Source: Chitinophagaceae bacterium (lineage in GTDB: Bacteria > Bacteroidota > Bacteroidia > Cytophagales > Cytophagaceae). Taken from it: a stretch of DNA of 64,000 bases. Both the position numbers and the translations under genes were made by a program. Every line of letters begins with the position of its first letter. Within the stretch, counting starts at the first letter, position 1. Shown piece by piece: positions 16,847-24,694 of this stretch. The notes under the pieces were generated by a model. It was given only the letters and a program-made list of their open reading frames with translations. It was not told the origin of the DNA and ran no database searches. The DNA lies in the NCBI GenBank assembly GCA_028288365.1, contig JAQBNU010000013.1, positions 23,460 to 87,459 of the forward strand, read 5' to 3'.

Positions 16847-17998
16847 ATGAACTATATGAAATCACTCTTCAACTCAGGAATTTTATTAATTGCCAGCATA
16901 TTGCTGATCACCGCTTGCGGCGGGCCTGGTCAGCCTCCTATGCCTCCAACTGCAGCGGTATACATGGACACTGCAGAAGTGAAAGACGCCGTGTATTATG
17001 AATCTTATCCGGGAAATGTCATCGCTGTGAATCAGGTGCAGTTGAACAGTGAAGTAAGCGGTTTCATCACCGGCATCTTCTTTCAAGAAGGCCAGCAAGT
17101 GAGGAAGGGACAAAAGCTTTACGAAATCGAACAAGCTAAATTTTCCGCTGCTTACGCCAGCGCCGAGGCTGCATTGCGCATTGCGAAATCTAATCAATCC
17201 AAAGCGTCAAAAGACGACGAACGTTACAAGCAGTTGGGACAAAAAGGAATGACCACTCAACAACGTCTGGAATATTCTGAAGTGGATCTTGAAAATGCGA
17301 ACAGTCAGGTGGCTTCAGCCCAAGCCAATTTGTTAAGAGCCGCTACGGACTTGAAACACGCTACGATCTACGCTCCATTTGACGGAACAATCGGTATTTC
17401 ACAAGTGAAATTAGGTGCTTTTGTTTCTGCCGGTCAAACCAGATTGAACACGGTATCTTCCAACGATCCTATGGCTGTGGACTTCGTAGTGAGTGAAAAA
17501 GAAATCGGTCGTTTCCTTGAATTGGAAAAAAGAAAACTAACCAAATACGATTCGCTGTTCACGATTGTATTGCCTGATAGAACGAACTATCCTTATCCTG
17601 GAAAAATTTCTTTCCTGGACAGAGCAGTGGATCCTCAAACAGGAACCTTGAAAATCCGTTTGTCTTTCCCTAACCCTGAACGTGCCTTGAGAGACGGGAT
17701 GAGCAGCACCATCAGAGTGCAAAACAAACACGCCAATAAAGTCGTTGTCATTCCAAACAAAGCAGTGACTGAACAAATGGGTGAGTTCTTTGTATACGTG
17801 ATCGAGAAAGACACCGCACATCAACACAAAGTTCAACTAGGACCTGTGATTGGTAAAAACATCGTGGTATTGGATGGATTGAAAGAAGGCGAAGTATATG
17901 CTTTCGATGGTTTGCAAAAATTGCGTGACAATGTACCTGTATTGGATGCTTCTAAAATGCCTCCTCCAGATGCAGCAAAAGATGCACACAAAAAATAA
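16847..17998 (+). CDS. RND efflux periplasmic adaptor (membrane fusion lipoprotein)
   Basis: 383 residues with a lipoprotein signal (L-I-T-A-C near residue 24), so it is anchored in the periplasm. The lipoyl half-motif 'VNSEVSGFITGIFFQEGQQVRKGQKLYEIE' is followed by a coiled-coil hairpin (about 95-150), the second lipoyl half 'LKHATIYAPFDGTIGISQVKLGAFVSAG', and beta-barrel and membrane-proximal domains. It links the TolC channel to the RND pump. ATG 16847 (MNYMKS) and ATG 16856 are both possible starts. It follows tolC by 28 bases but is separated from the permease by 192 bases that contain a palindromic repeat. Confidence 0.92.
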   Translation: MNYMKSLFNSGILLIASILLITACGGPGQPPMPPTAAVYMDTAEVKDAVYYESYPGNVIAVNQVQLNSEVSGFITGIFFQEGQQVRKGQKLYEIEQAKFSAAYASAEAALRIAKSNQSKASKDDERYKQLGQKGMTTQQRLEYSEVDLENANSQVASAQANLLRAATDLKHATIYAPFDGTIGISQVKLGAFVSAGQTRLNTVSSNDPMAVDFVVSEKEIGRFLELEKRKLTKYDSLFTIVLPDRTNYPYPGKISFLDRAVDPQTGTLKIRLSFPNPERALRDGMSSTIRVQNKHANKVVVIPNKAVTEQMGEFFVYVIEKDTAHQHKVQLGPVIGKNIVVLDGLKEGEVYAFDGLQKLRDNVPVLDASKMPPPDAAKDAHKK

Positions 17999-18024
17999 AG
18001 TATAAGTTTCGGTGAAGAAAATTT

Positions 18025-18138
18025 TGCGTGAGAGATAGAAGCGAAAAGCCCGCAGCGAGGCCGATAGGTGTAATAACCTAAACGATTGATCCAAGCGAGG
18101 ACTTGCAGCGGATAGCCCGGCCCACAGGGACACGCCCA
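18025..18138. repeat. TTGCGT...ACGC palindromic repeat, copy R2 (long form)
   Basis: About 114 bases, starting TTGCGTGAG and ending GGGACACGCCCAA, with internal blocks GAAAGCCCGCAGCGAGG and GGATAGCCCG. It is closely similar to 54323-54439 in the same orientation. It lies inside the efflux operon between adaptor and permease genes, where it would be transcribed as a structured RNA. Confidence 0.8.
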
Positions 18139-18190
18139 AGTATTAAAATTCCTTCACAGGATTTACAACAGACATAAAATAATAATTCAT

Positions 18191-21100
18191 ATGATTGCAG
18201 ATGTATTTATAAAAAGACCCGTTACAGCAATTGTTGTTTCTGTGGTCATCACACTGGTGGGGATTCTCTCGTTGATGAATTTGCCAGTCAGTCAGTATCC
18301 TGACATTACTCCGCCTATCGTACAAGTAACCGGTAACTTCGTAGGTGCCGATGCGCAAACAGTAGAGCGTACCGTAGCGACTCCCATCGAATCGCAAGTA
18401 AACGGTAGTCCGGGTATGTCCTTCTTACAAACCAACAGCACCAGTGATGGTACCATGACGATGAACGTAACGTTCGACGTGGGGACCAACATTGACATCG
18501 CTACGTTGGATGTGCAGAACCGTGTAAGTGTAGCCACGCCGCAGCTTCCAGACGATGTAAAAAGAACAGGTTTGACGGTAAAAAAACGTAACCCGAGTAT
18601 CTTGATGTTGGTGGCGATGTATTCTCCAAAGGGAACACACGACATCAAGTTCATGGATAACTATACCAACGTGTACATCAAAGATGCGTTGCTCCGTGTA
18701 AAAGGAGTAGGTGATATTTTCACTCGTGCCGATAACTTCAGTATGCGTATTTGGTTGAATCCTGATAAAATGGCGCAGATGGGAATGACGGCTAACGATG
18801 TCGTTACGAAATTGCAATCTCAAAACATACAAGTAGCGGCAGGTTCCGTGGGATCTACTCCTCAAACCGGTGATCAATCGTTTGAATATAGTTTGCAGGT
18901 AAATGGTCAGTTGTCTTCTGTACAAGATTTCGAAAATATCGTCGTGCGTACGAAACCGGATGAAAGGTCTATCGTTTACTTGAAGGATATTGCTCGTGTA
19001 GAATTGGGTAAATTCAATTACGCATCGAACAACTTTGTAGACGGACAACCTTCTTCTTATTTGTTGGTGTACCAGGCTCCAGGTAGTAACGCCCTTGAAA
19101 CAGCAGAAGGTGTGTACAAAGCCATGGATGACATGAAAAAAACATTCCCGGCTGATGTGGATTATAAAGTTCCTTTTGAAGCTGTATCTGTTGTTTCTGT
19201 TTCCATTCAGGAAGTGGTCAAAACATTGATTGAAGCGTTGGTACTGGTAGTGATTGTGGTATTCCTCTTCCTGCAAAGCTGGAGAGCCACGCTGATCCCT
19301 ATATTGGCGATCCCTGTGGCGATCATTGGTACTTTCATTTTCTTTATCCCGCTAGGATTTACGGTGAATACCTTGACACTATTTGGTTTCGTACTGGCCA
19401 TCGGAATTGTGGTGGATGACGCGATTGTCGTCGTCGAGGCCACGCAGCATTATATCGATCATGAAGGAAAAACTCCTCAAGAAGCTACCATTCAGGCGAT
19501 GAAAGACATCTCAGGACCTGTTATTGCAATTGCTTTGATTTTGGCAGCGGTATTCGTACCGGTAAGTTTTGTACCAGGTATTGTTGGACGTTTGTACCAA
19601 CAATTCGCCATCACCATCGCTGTATCTGTATTGATCTCTGCATTTGTTGCTTTGTCTCTGACTCCGGCTTTATGTGCCATGTTGTTGAGAAAAACACATT
19701 TTGATAAAGACTCCAGAGGCCTCAATCAATTCTTCTACCGTTTCAATACCTGGTTTGCACGCGTCACTGCTTCTTATTCCGACGGAGTAAAATACTGCAT
19801 CAAAAAAGCGCCGCTTGTGGTGGTTATTTTGATCTGTATTTTCGTGGCGACGATAGGCATGTTTAAAGTAAAACCTACAGGCTTCATTCCTACAGAAGAC
19901 GAAGGCCGTTTGATCATTACCTTCGAATTGCCTGAAGCAGCTTCTACTACCCGTTCATTAGTGATCCTGGAAGAAATGATGAAGGTTGCAAAGGCCAACC
20001 CGGCTGTAGCGCACTACGCGGCGCTAGGAGGTTTGAATGCGATTACCTTCGCTGCAAAATCGAATAGTGGTACCATGTTCTGCCAGTTGAAACCGTGGAA
20101 AGACCGTAAGAGTAAAGACCTGCAACTGGAAGCCATCATCGGTCAGTTCCAAGCGGGGTTCTCTAAAATCAAAGGCGCGAACATCATTGTGATTCCTCCT
20201 CCTCCGATTCCGGGAATGGGTAACTCATCCGGTTTCAGTTTCATGATTCAACAGAAACAAAGCAACGATGACATCAAGGCGTTTGAAAAAGTGGTGAGAA
20301 CTTTCGTGGCGGAAACCAACAAACGTCCGGAAATCGCGAGAGCATTCTCTTTCTTCTCTGCCAGCGCTCCTGGTTATAAAATCAACGTAGACCGCGCCAA
20401 ATGCGAGTTAGCCGGTGTATCTACAGCCGAAGTATTCGGAACCATACAAACCTATATGGGTAGCCGTTACATCAACGACTTCTCCATTTACGGCCGTAAC
20501 TTCCGTGTCATGGCACAAGCGGATACGACGTATCGCAAAGACATGGCCAGCTTGAGTAAATATTATGTGCGAAACGTCTCAGGTCAAATGATTCCGCTCA
20601 ACACGTTGGTTACTTATCAATTGATAGAAAGTGCGCCCGTGGTTTCACACTATGACATGTTCCGTTCTGCTGAAATCAACGGTACACCTAAGCCTGGGTA
20701 CAGCTCTGGTCAAGCGATTCAGGCCTTGAAAGAAGTGGCTGCACAGGTATTGCCTGAAGGTTATGGTTATGATTTCTCGAACTTGAGTCGTGAAGAAATC
20801 AAATCTGGTAACAGTGCGGCTTATATATTCGCCTTATCGGTGTTGTTTGTGTTCTTGTTCCTAGCAGCCTTATATGAGAGTTGGTCAGTACCCTTTTCTG
20901 TGATGTTGGCTGTACCACTAGGTGCGTTTGGAGCCATCTTAACATTGATCTTCCTACCCAAACTGAGTAATAACGTATACGCTCAAATCGGTTTGATTAC
21001 ACTGATCGGTTTGGCTGCTAAGAATGCCATCCTGATTGTGGAGTTTGCGAAAGAGCGCGTAGACAGAGGCATGGAGATTATTGCAGCAACAATTGAAGCC

Positions 21101-21361
21101 GTTCAATTGCGTTTGCGTCCGATCTTGATGACTTCCCTCGCTTTCATCCTCGGTGTGTTACCTTTGGTATTAGCATCTGGAGCAGGAGCGGTATCCAGAC
21201 AAACCATTGGATGGACAGTATTGGGTGGTATGCTGGCCGCTACTGGATTGGCCGTGTTTATCGTACCTGTATTGTTTGTCTTGATTACCAGATTGGCTTA
21301 CGGTAAAAAACTAAATACCAAAGTAGAGCCTACAGAAGAAGGTCCACTTAAAACTCATTAA
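18191..21361 (+). CDS. RND multidrug efflux permease (HAE1/AcrB type)
   Basis: 1056 residues, full length: 12 membrane segments and two large periplasmic loops. Visible hallmarks are 'FIKRPVTAIVVSVVITLVG' (TM1), the proton-relay Asp pair in 'AIGIVVDDAIVVVE' (TM4), 'PVALAPALCA'-like 'VALSLTPALCAMLLR', 'DEGRLIITFELPEAAS', and the TM10 Lys in 'GLAAKNAILIVEFAKER'. It exports hydrophobic drugs, dyes or endogenous compounds using the proton gradient; the substrate cannot be predicted. It forms a tripartite pump with the two upstream genes and is followed by a hairpin and the TetR regulator. Confidence 0.96.
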   Translation: MIADVFIKRPVTAIVVSVVITLVGILSLMNLPVSQYPDITPPIVQVTGNFVGADAQTVERTVATPIESQVNGSPGMSFLQTNSTSDGTMTMNVTFDVGTNIDIATLDVQNRVSVATPQLPDDVKRTGLTVKKRNPSILMLVAMYSPKGTHDIKFMDNYTNVYIKDALLRVKGVGDIFTRADNFSMRIWLNPDKMAQMGMTANDVVTKLQSQNIQVAAGSVGSTPQTGDQSFEYSLQVNGQLSSVQDFENIVVRTKPDERSIVYLKDIARVELGKFNYASNNFVDGQPSSYLLVYQAPGSNALETAEGVYKAMDDMKKTFPADVDYKVPFEAVSVVSVSIQEVVKTLIEALVLVVIVVFLFLQSWRATLIPILAIPVAIIGTFIFFIPLGFTVNTLTLFGFVLAIGIVVDDAIVVVEATQHYIDHEGKTPQEATIQAMKDISGPVIAIALILAAVFVPVSFVPGIVGRLYQQFAITIAVSVLISAFVALSLTPALCAMLLRKTHFDKDSRGLNQFFYRFNTWFARVTASYSDGVKYCIKKAPLVVVILICIFVATIGMFKVKPTGFIPTEDEGRLIITFELPEAASTTRSLVILEEMMKVAKANPAVAHYAALGGLNAITFAAKSNSGTMFCQLKPWKDRKSKDLQLEAIIGQFQAGFSKIKGANIIVIPPPPIPGMGNSSGFSFMIQQKQSNDDIKAFEKVVRTFVAETNKRPEIARAFSFFSASAPGYKINVDRAKCELAGVSTAEVFGTIQTYMGSRYINDFSIYGRNFRVMAQADTTYRKDMASLSKYYVRNVSGQMIPLNTLVTYQLIESAPVVSHYDMFRSAEINGTPKPGYSSGQAIQALKEVAAQVLPEGYGYDFSNLSREEIKSGNSAAYIFALSVLFVFLFLAALYESWSVPFSVMLAVPLGAFGAILTLIFLPKLSNNVYAQIGLITLIGLAAKNAILIVEFAKERVDRGMEIIAATIEAVQLRLRPILMTSLAFILGVLPLVLASGAGAVSRQTIGWTVLGGMLAATGLAVFIVPVLFVLITRLAYGKKLNTKVEPTEEGPLKTH

Positions 21362-21374
21362 AACTTCATAACTT

Positions 21375-21416
21375 GGATCAGAGTTGCTTTATACAAAAGT
21401 ACTCTGATCCTTTCTT
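21375..21416 (+). terminator. Terminator after the RND permease
   Basis: GGATCAGAGT (21375-21384) pairs perfectly with ACTCTGATCC (21401-21410), followed by TTTCTTT. It suggests that TetR downstream is at least partly transcribed separately or by read-through. Confidence 0.75.
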
Positions 21417-21449
21417 TAACGTTACTATTCAAACAGACCGCGAAACACC

Positions 21450-22076
21450 ATGTCAGACAAAACGAAACAAGACGAACCCAAAGTAGATGCCATCATCGGC
21501 GCTGCGCAAAAACGTTTTGCTCATTATGGATTGTCTAAAACGACGATGACTGAAATTGCTTCAGACATCGGCATGGGAAAAGCTTCTCTTTATTATTATT
21601 TCCCCGATAAAGAAACGTTGTTTGAAGCGGTCATCATTAAAGAACAAACCATCTTCCTCGAAGAAATGCACACCATGCTGGCTTCAGGCATAGAGGCATC
21701 TACTCAACTTAAAAAATATGTCAAGATGCGCAGTTTGTTGTTTACCAAATATGCCAACCTGGCCAACCTCCGTTCCGATTCCACAGACAATTCGAAACCC
21801 ATTTGTGCCCGAGCGATGGAAGGTTTTCGCAACAAGGAAATAGAACTCGTGATGACCATGCTTCAAAACGGCATCACGGCTAAAGAATTCAAACGCATCA
21901 ACAAACAAGAATATTCCGAATTGCTCGTTAACCTTTTATTAGGATTGCGTCTGGTGAAAATGAAATACAAAGAAGCCAGTACAAAATTTGATGTAACCGA
22001 CTACGAAGACCTTGCGAAAGAAGGATTAAAAGTAGTGAACATGTTGGTCAGAGAAATACAAACAGAAAACGCATAA
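21450..22076 (+). CDS. TetR/AcrR-family regulator of the efflux operon (probable)
   Basis: 208 residues. The N-terminal TetR helix-turn-helix is clear: 'IIGAAQKRFAHYGLSKTTMTEIASDIGMGKASLYYYFPDKETLFEAVI' at about residues 14-60. The helical ligand-binding domain follows. It lies 88 bases after the RND permease, beyond a hairpin. Such regulators usually repress the adjacent pump; the palindrome at 15305-15343 upstream of tolC is the natural target (inference). No comparable palindrome was found directly before its own start, so autoregulation is not evident. The inducer is unknown. Confidence 0.9.
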   Translation: MSDKTKQDEPKVDAIIGAAQKRFAHYGLSKTTMTEIASDIGMGKASLYYYFPDKETLFEAVIIKEQTIFLEEMHTMLASGIEASTQLKKYVKMRSLLFTKYANLANLRSDSTDNSKPICARAMEGFRNKEIELVMTMLQNGITAKEFKRINKQEYSELLVNLLLGLRLVKMKYKEASTKFDVTDYEDLAKEGLKVVNMLVREIQTENA

Positions 22077-22120
22077 TCATTTTTTAAACTCATTCGTCTC
22101 TCCCCTCATTCAGAAGTATA

Positions 22121-22152
22121 AAAGTGACCATTTACAAGTGGTCACTTTTTTT
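22121..22152 (+). terminator. Terminator after tetR
   Basis: AAAGTGACCA (22121-22130), an 8-base loop, and TGGTCACTTT (22139-22148) continuing into TTTTT. A classic intrinsic terminator closing the efflux/regulator region. Confidence 0.88.
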
Positions 22153-22177
22153 GTACTCTTTTTATTCTGACTGCCTT

Positions 22178-22302
22178 GCCCCTAAATCCCCTAAAGGGGA
22201 CTTTCATATAAATAAAATTTCGTTAAACCACTGTAGAGACGCTATGCATGACGTCTCTACGAGCCAATAGTTTCACAAGTCCCCTTTAGGAGATTTAGGA
22301 GC
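22178..22302. repeat. Nested inverted-repeat element
   Basis: The outer arms are GCCCCTAAATCCCCTAAAGG onward (22178-22203) and its imperfect complement (22277-22302). The inner arms are GTAGAGACG (22233-22241) and CGTCTCTAC (22252-22260), separated by 10 bases. The outer-arm words recur at 36371-36386. This is the layout of a small non-coding mobile or structured element, one palindrome inserted in another. Confidence 0.7.
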
Positions 22303-22346
22303 AAAAAGGATGGCATTCAACAGAACATTAAAAATAGTACCTATCC

Positions 22347-22377
22347 CTTGCCTATCTACTAATAGGTAGTATATTTG
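22347..22377 (+). promoter_or_regulatory. Promoter and operator of the tetR-fabF operon
   Basis: -33 TTG (22347-22349), 20-base spacer, -7 TATATTTG (22370-22377, consensus TAnnTTTG). The palindromic CTACTAATAGGTAG (22356-22369) fills the spacer and touches the -7 box, an ideal repressor position. It lies 18 bases before the TetR start, which implies autoregulation. Confidence 0.75.
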
Positions 22378-22394
22378 TTTCAAGTAATTTAATC

Positions 22395-22955
22395 ATGAAC
22401 ACCAAAGATGTAATCTTAAAACTGGCCGATCAGTTGATTCTTGAAAAAGGATTCAACGCATTCAGTTTTTATGATCTGGCCGAAACCATAGGCATCAAAA
22501 CCGCATCGATCCATTACCACTTCCCTACCAAAACAGACCTGGCCATTGCTGTCATCCACCTTCACGCAGCAGGATTTGAACAGGTCAAAAAACAATACGC
22601 CACGAAAGATCCATTAGCAAAGCTCGAAGCCTTTTTCAATATTTACAGCCGCAATAAAGCAGAAGGTCAGGTTTGCTTTGTTGGTTCGCTCTGTACTGAT
22701 CTGTATTCCATCGATCCGGCCATAGAAGCTGAATTGACACCGGTAGTAAAAGGCATTTTAATTTGGGTAACAGAAATTTTAAAAGAAGGAAAAAGAAAAG
22801 GGGTATTTCATTTCAGTGCCGCGCCCCGCACCAAGGCACTCCTCATCATTACCAACATGTTGGGGATTTTACAAGTATCACGTATCACCGGTAAACCTGA
22901 TTTCAACGAAGTCCGGAATACCATTTTAAAAGAACTAAAAACAAAAAAAGGATGA
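22395..22955 (+). CDS. TetR/AcrR-family regulator linked to fabF
   Basis: 186 residues. TetR-type helix-turn-helix: 'ILKLADQLILEKGFNAFSFYDLAETIGIKTASIHYHFPTKTDLAIAVI' at about residues 7-53. The C-terminal domain resembles the C-terminal region of YfiR/LmrA-type TetR proteins ('GQVCFVGSLCTDLYSIDPAIEAEL', 'ILIWVTEILKEGKRKGVF'). Its stop overlaps the start of fabF as ATGA, so the two are translated together. The operator-like palindrome before it implies self-repression, so the fabF paralogue should be induced by whatever ligand it senses (inference). Confidence 0.9.
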   Translation: MNTKDVILKLADQLILEKGFNAFSFYDLAETIGIKTASIHYHFPTKTDLAIAVIHLHAAGFEQVKKQYATKDPLAKLEAFFNIYSRNKAEGQVCFVGSLCTDLYSIDPAIEAELTPVVKGILIWVTEILKEGKRKGVFHFSAAPRTKALLIITNMLGILQVSRITGKPDFNEVRNTILKELKTKKG

Positions 22956-24196
22956 AAAGAGTAGTAGTAACAGGCATCGGCGCATTGACTCCCATTGGTA
23001 ACAACGCCACCGACTTTTGGAATGCATTGATTGCAGGAAAAAGCGGTGCCGCACCCATCACCAAGTTTGATGCGTCGAAGTTCAAAACAAGATTTGCCTG
23101 CGAATTGAAAAACTTCGATCCGCTTCATTTCATAGAAAAAAGCGAAGCAAGAAAATACGACGCTTACACGCAATACGCACTCATCGCGGTTGAAGAAGCG
23201 GTGAAGCATGCGAACATCAATTTCGATGAACTCAATAAAAACCGCATCGGCGTCATTTGGGGAAGTGGTAACGGAGGAATACAAACCTTCCAGGATCAGG
23301 TGATGGAGTTTGCAAAAGGAGACGGAACACCGCGCTTCAATCCTTTCTTCATTCCTAAAATGATTGTTGACATTGCTGCCGGCATCATCTCAATCAAATA
23401 CGGATTGCGTGGCGTTAACTTCGCCACGGTCTCTGCCTGCGCGACTTCTAATACTGCCATCATTGAAGCCTTCAACCACATCCGCTGGGGCAAAGCAGAC
23501 ATGATCATTACCGGTGGTTCGGAAGCACCGATCAATGAAACTGCCATCGGTGGATTCAATGCTTCAAGAGCTTTGTCTACCTTTAACGAAAATCCAGCTA
23601 CGGCTTCTCGTCCCTTCGACGTGACGCGTGATGGCTTTGTCATGGGCGAAGGTGCCGGTGCATTGGTATTGGAAAGTTATGAAAGTGCGATGAAGCGCAA
23701 CGCGCCTATTCTTTGTGAAATCGCTGGAGGCGGTATGGCTGCTGATGCTTATCACTTGACCAGTACGCATCCGGAAGGAGAAGGCGCTTACCTCGGTATG
23801 CTCGAAGCACTCAACGAAGCAAATCTAAAACCATCCGATGTAGATTATGTGAACATGCATGCTACGTCTACACCCACCGGAGATACCAGTGAAATCATCG
23901 CGATGGAACGTGTGTTTGGGTCGAATCCTAAATTAAATATCAGTGCGACCAAATCTATGACCGGCCACTTGCTTGGAGCCGCAGGTGCGGTAGAAGCCAT
24001 CGCTTGTATCAACGCCATTCGATTCGGAATTATTCCGCCAACCATCAATACGGAAAACGTCGATCCGGCCATCGAAGGGAAATTTGAATTGACATTAGGC
24101 AAAGCGCAACATAAAACGGTGAACGTAGCATTGAGCAATACGTTCGGTTTTGGTGGTCACATTGCTGCGGCTGCTTTTAAAAAGTTTGACGCCTAA
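22952..24196 (+). CDS. fabF: Beta-ketoacyl-ACP synthase II
   Basis: 414 residues. Catalyses Claisen condensation of malonyl-ACP with acyl-ACP in fatty acid elongation. The thiolase-fold active site is complete: Cys163 in 'VSACATSNTA', the first His in 'NMHATSTPTGD', and the second His in 'SMTGHLLGAAGA', with the closing 'NTFGFGGHIAAAAF'. The length and catalytic spacing match FabF. Co-transcription with a TetR regulator, and absence of other fab genes or an acyl carrier protein nearby, suggest an inducible accessory copy rather than the housekeeping enzyme (inference). A hairpin follows. Confidence 0.93.
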   Translation: MKRVVVTGIGALTPIGNNATDFWNALIAGKSGAAPITKFDASKFKTRFACELKNFDPLHFIEKSEARKYDAYTQYALIAVEEAVKHANINFDELNKNRIGVIWGSGNGGIQTFQDQVMEFAKGDGTPRFNPFFIPKMIVDIAAGIISIKYGLRGVNFATVSACATSNTAIIEAFNHIRWGKADMIITGGSEAPINETAIGGFNASRALSTFNENPATASRPFDVTRDGFVMGEGAGALVLESYESAMKRNAPILCEIAGGGMAADAYHLTSTHPEGEGAYLGMLEALNEANLKPSDVDYVNMHATSTPTGDTSEIIAMERVFGSNPKLNISATKSMTGHLLGAAGAVEAIACINAIRFGIIPPTINTENVDPAIEGKFELTLGKAQHKTVNVALSNTFGFGGHIAAAAFKKFDA

Positions 24197-24214
24197 ATAA
24201 TAATGCTAGTTTAA

Positions 24215-24260
24215 AAGTGGTAAGTGGCAAGTAATTTTCCCTCTTACCACTTATTTTTTT
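24215..24260 (+). terminator. Terminator after fabF built from heptad-like repeats
   Basis: AAGTGGTAAG (24215-24224) pairs with CTTACCACTT (24243-24252), followed by a T-run. The left side repeats with a 7-base step (AAGTGGT, AAGTGGC, AAGTAAT), the same style as the other heptad elements. Confidence 0.75.
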
Positions 24261-24694
24261 ATACCCTAATGAAAGATCAACTGTCCATTCCATATTTAGC
24301 ACTTAAAAAACAACTATCAAGTGCATCTCTTTCCATATTGATCACACGACTTTTATAACTCACTGTTTTATAAGAAAATATTATTCATCTCATCAGGTAT
24401 GGAGGGATACAATAGTATGAACGATATATTAAGTCGCCATGTGCTATTCTTCTTTTCAATAGACTTTTTATACTAACTTTTATTCGCATTTTAATACTCC
24501 GCTTGCTAAGAATTATTCAAAGCACATTGAGAAAAATAAAATGATGCTGACTGAACCGTGAACATGAGAGCGATTAAGCACTTATCATGCGTCGCATTCA
24601 ATAGACAATTATCAAAAACAAAATTTCTTTTAACTGAACGACTCTTAAAATAATTGTGTTAATTCGAGACCCAAGATCATCTAATTAAAATTAA
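24261..24694. other. Intergenic region upstream of gapN, no gene seen
   Basis: About 430 A+T-rich bases. A 29-codon frame at 24269-24358 has no supporting features. No palindrome, RNA or consensus promoter could be identified with confidence. Confidence 0.4.

Noticed and set aside
18425..19276. 283-codon minus-strand open frame inside the RND permease
   Set aside because: It is wholly antisense to a conserved, full-length permease; its product is His/Arg/Tyr-rich without any domain, typical of an antisense shadow.
24269..24358. 29-codon frame upstream of gapN
   Set aside because: No signal peptide, family motif or promoter; chance frame in A+T-rich DNA.
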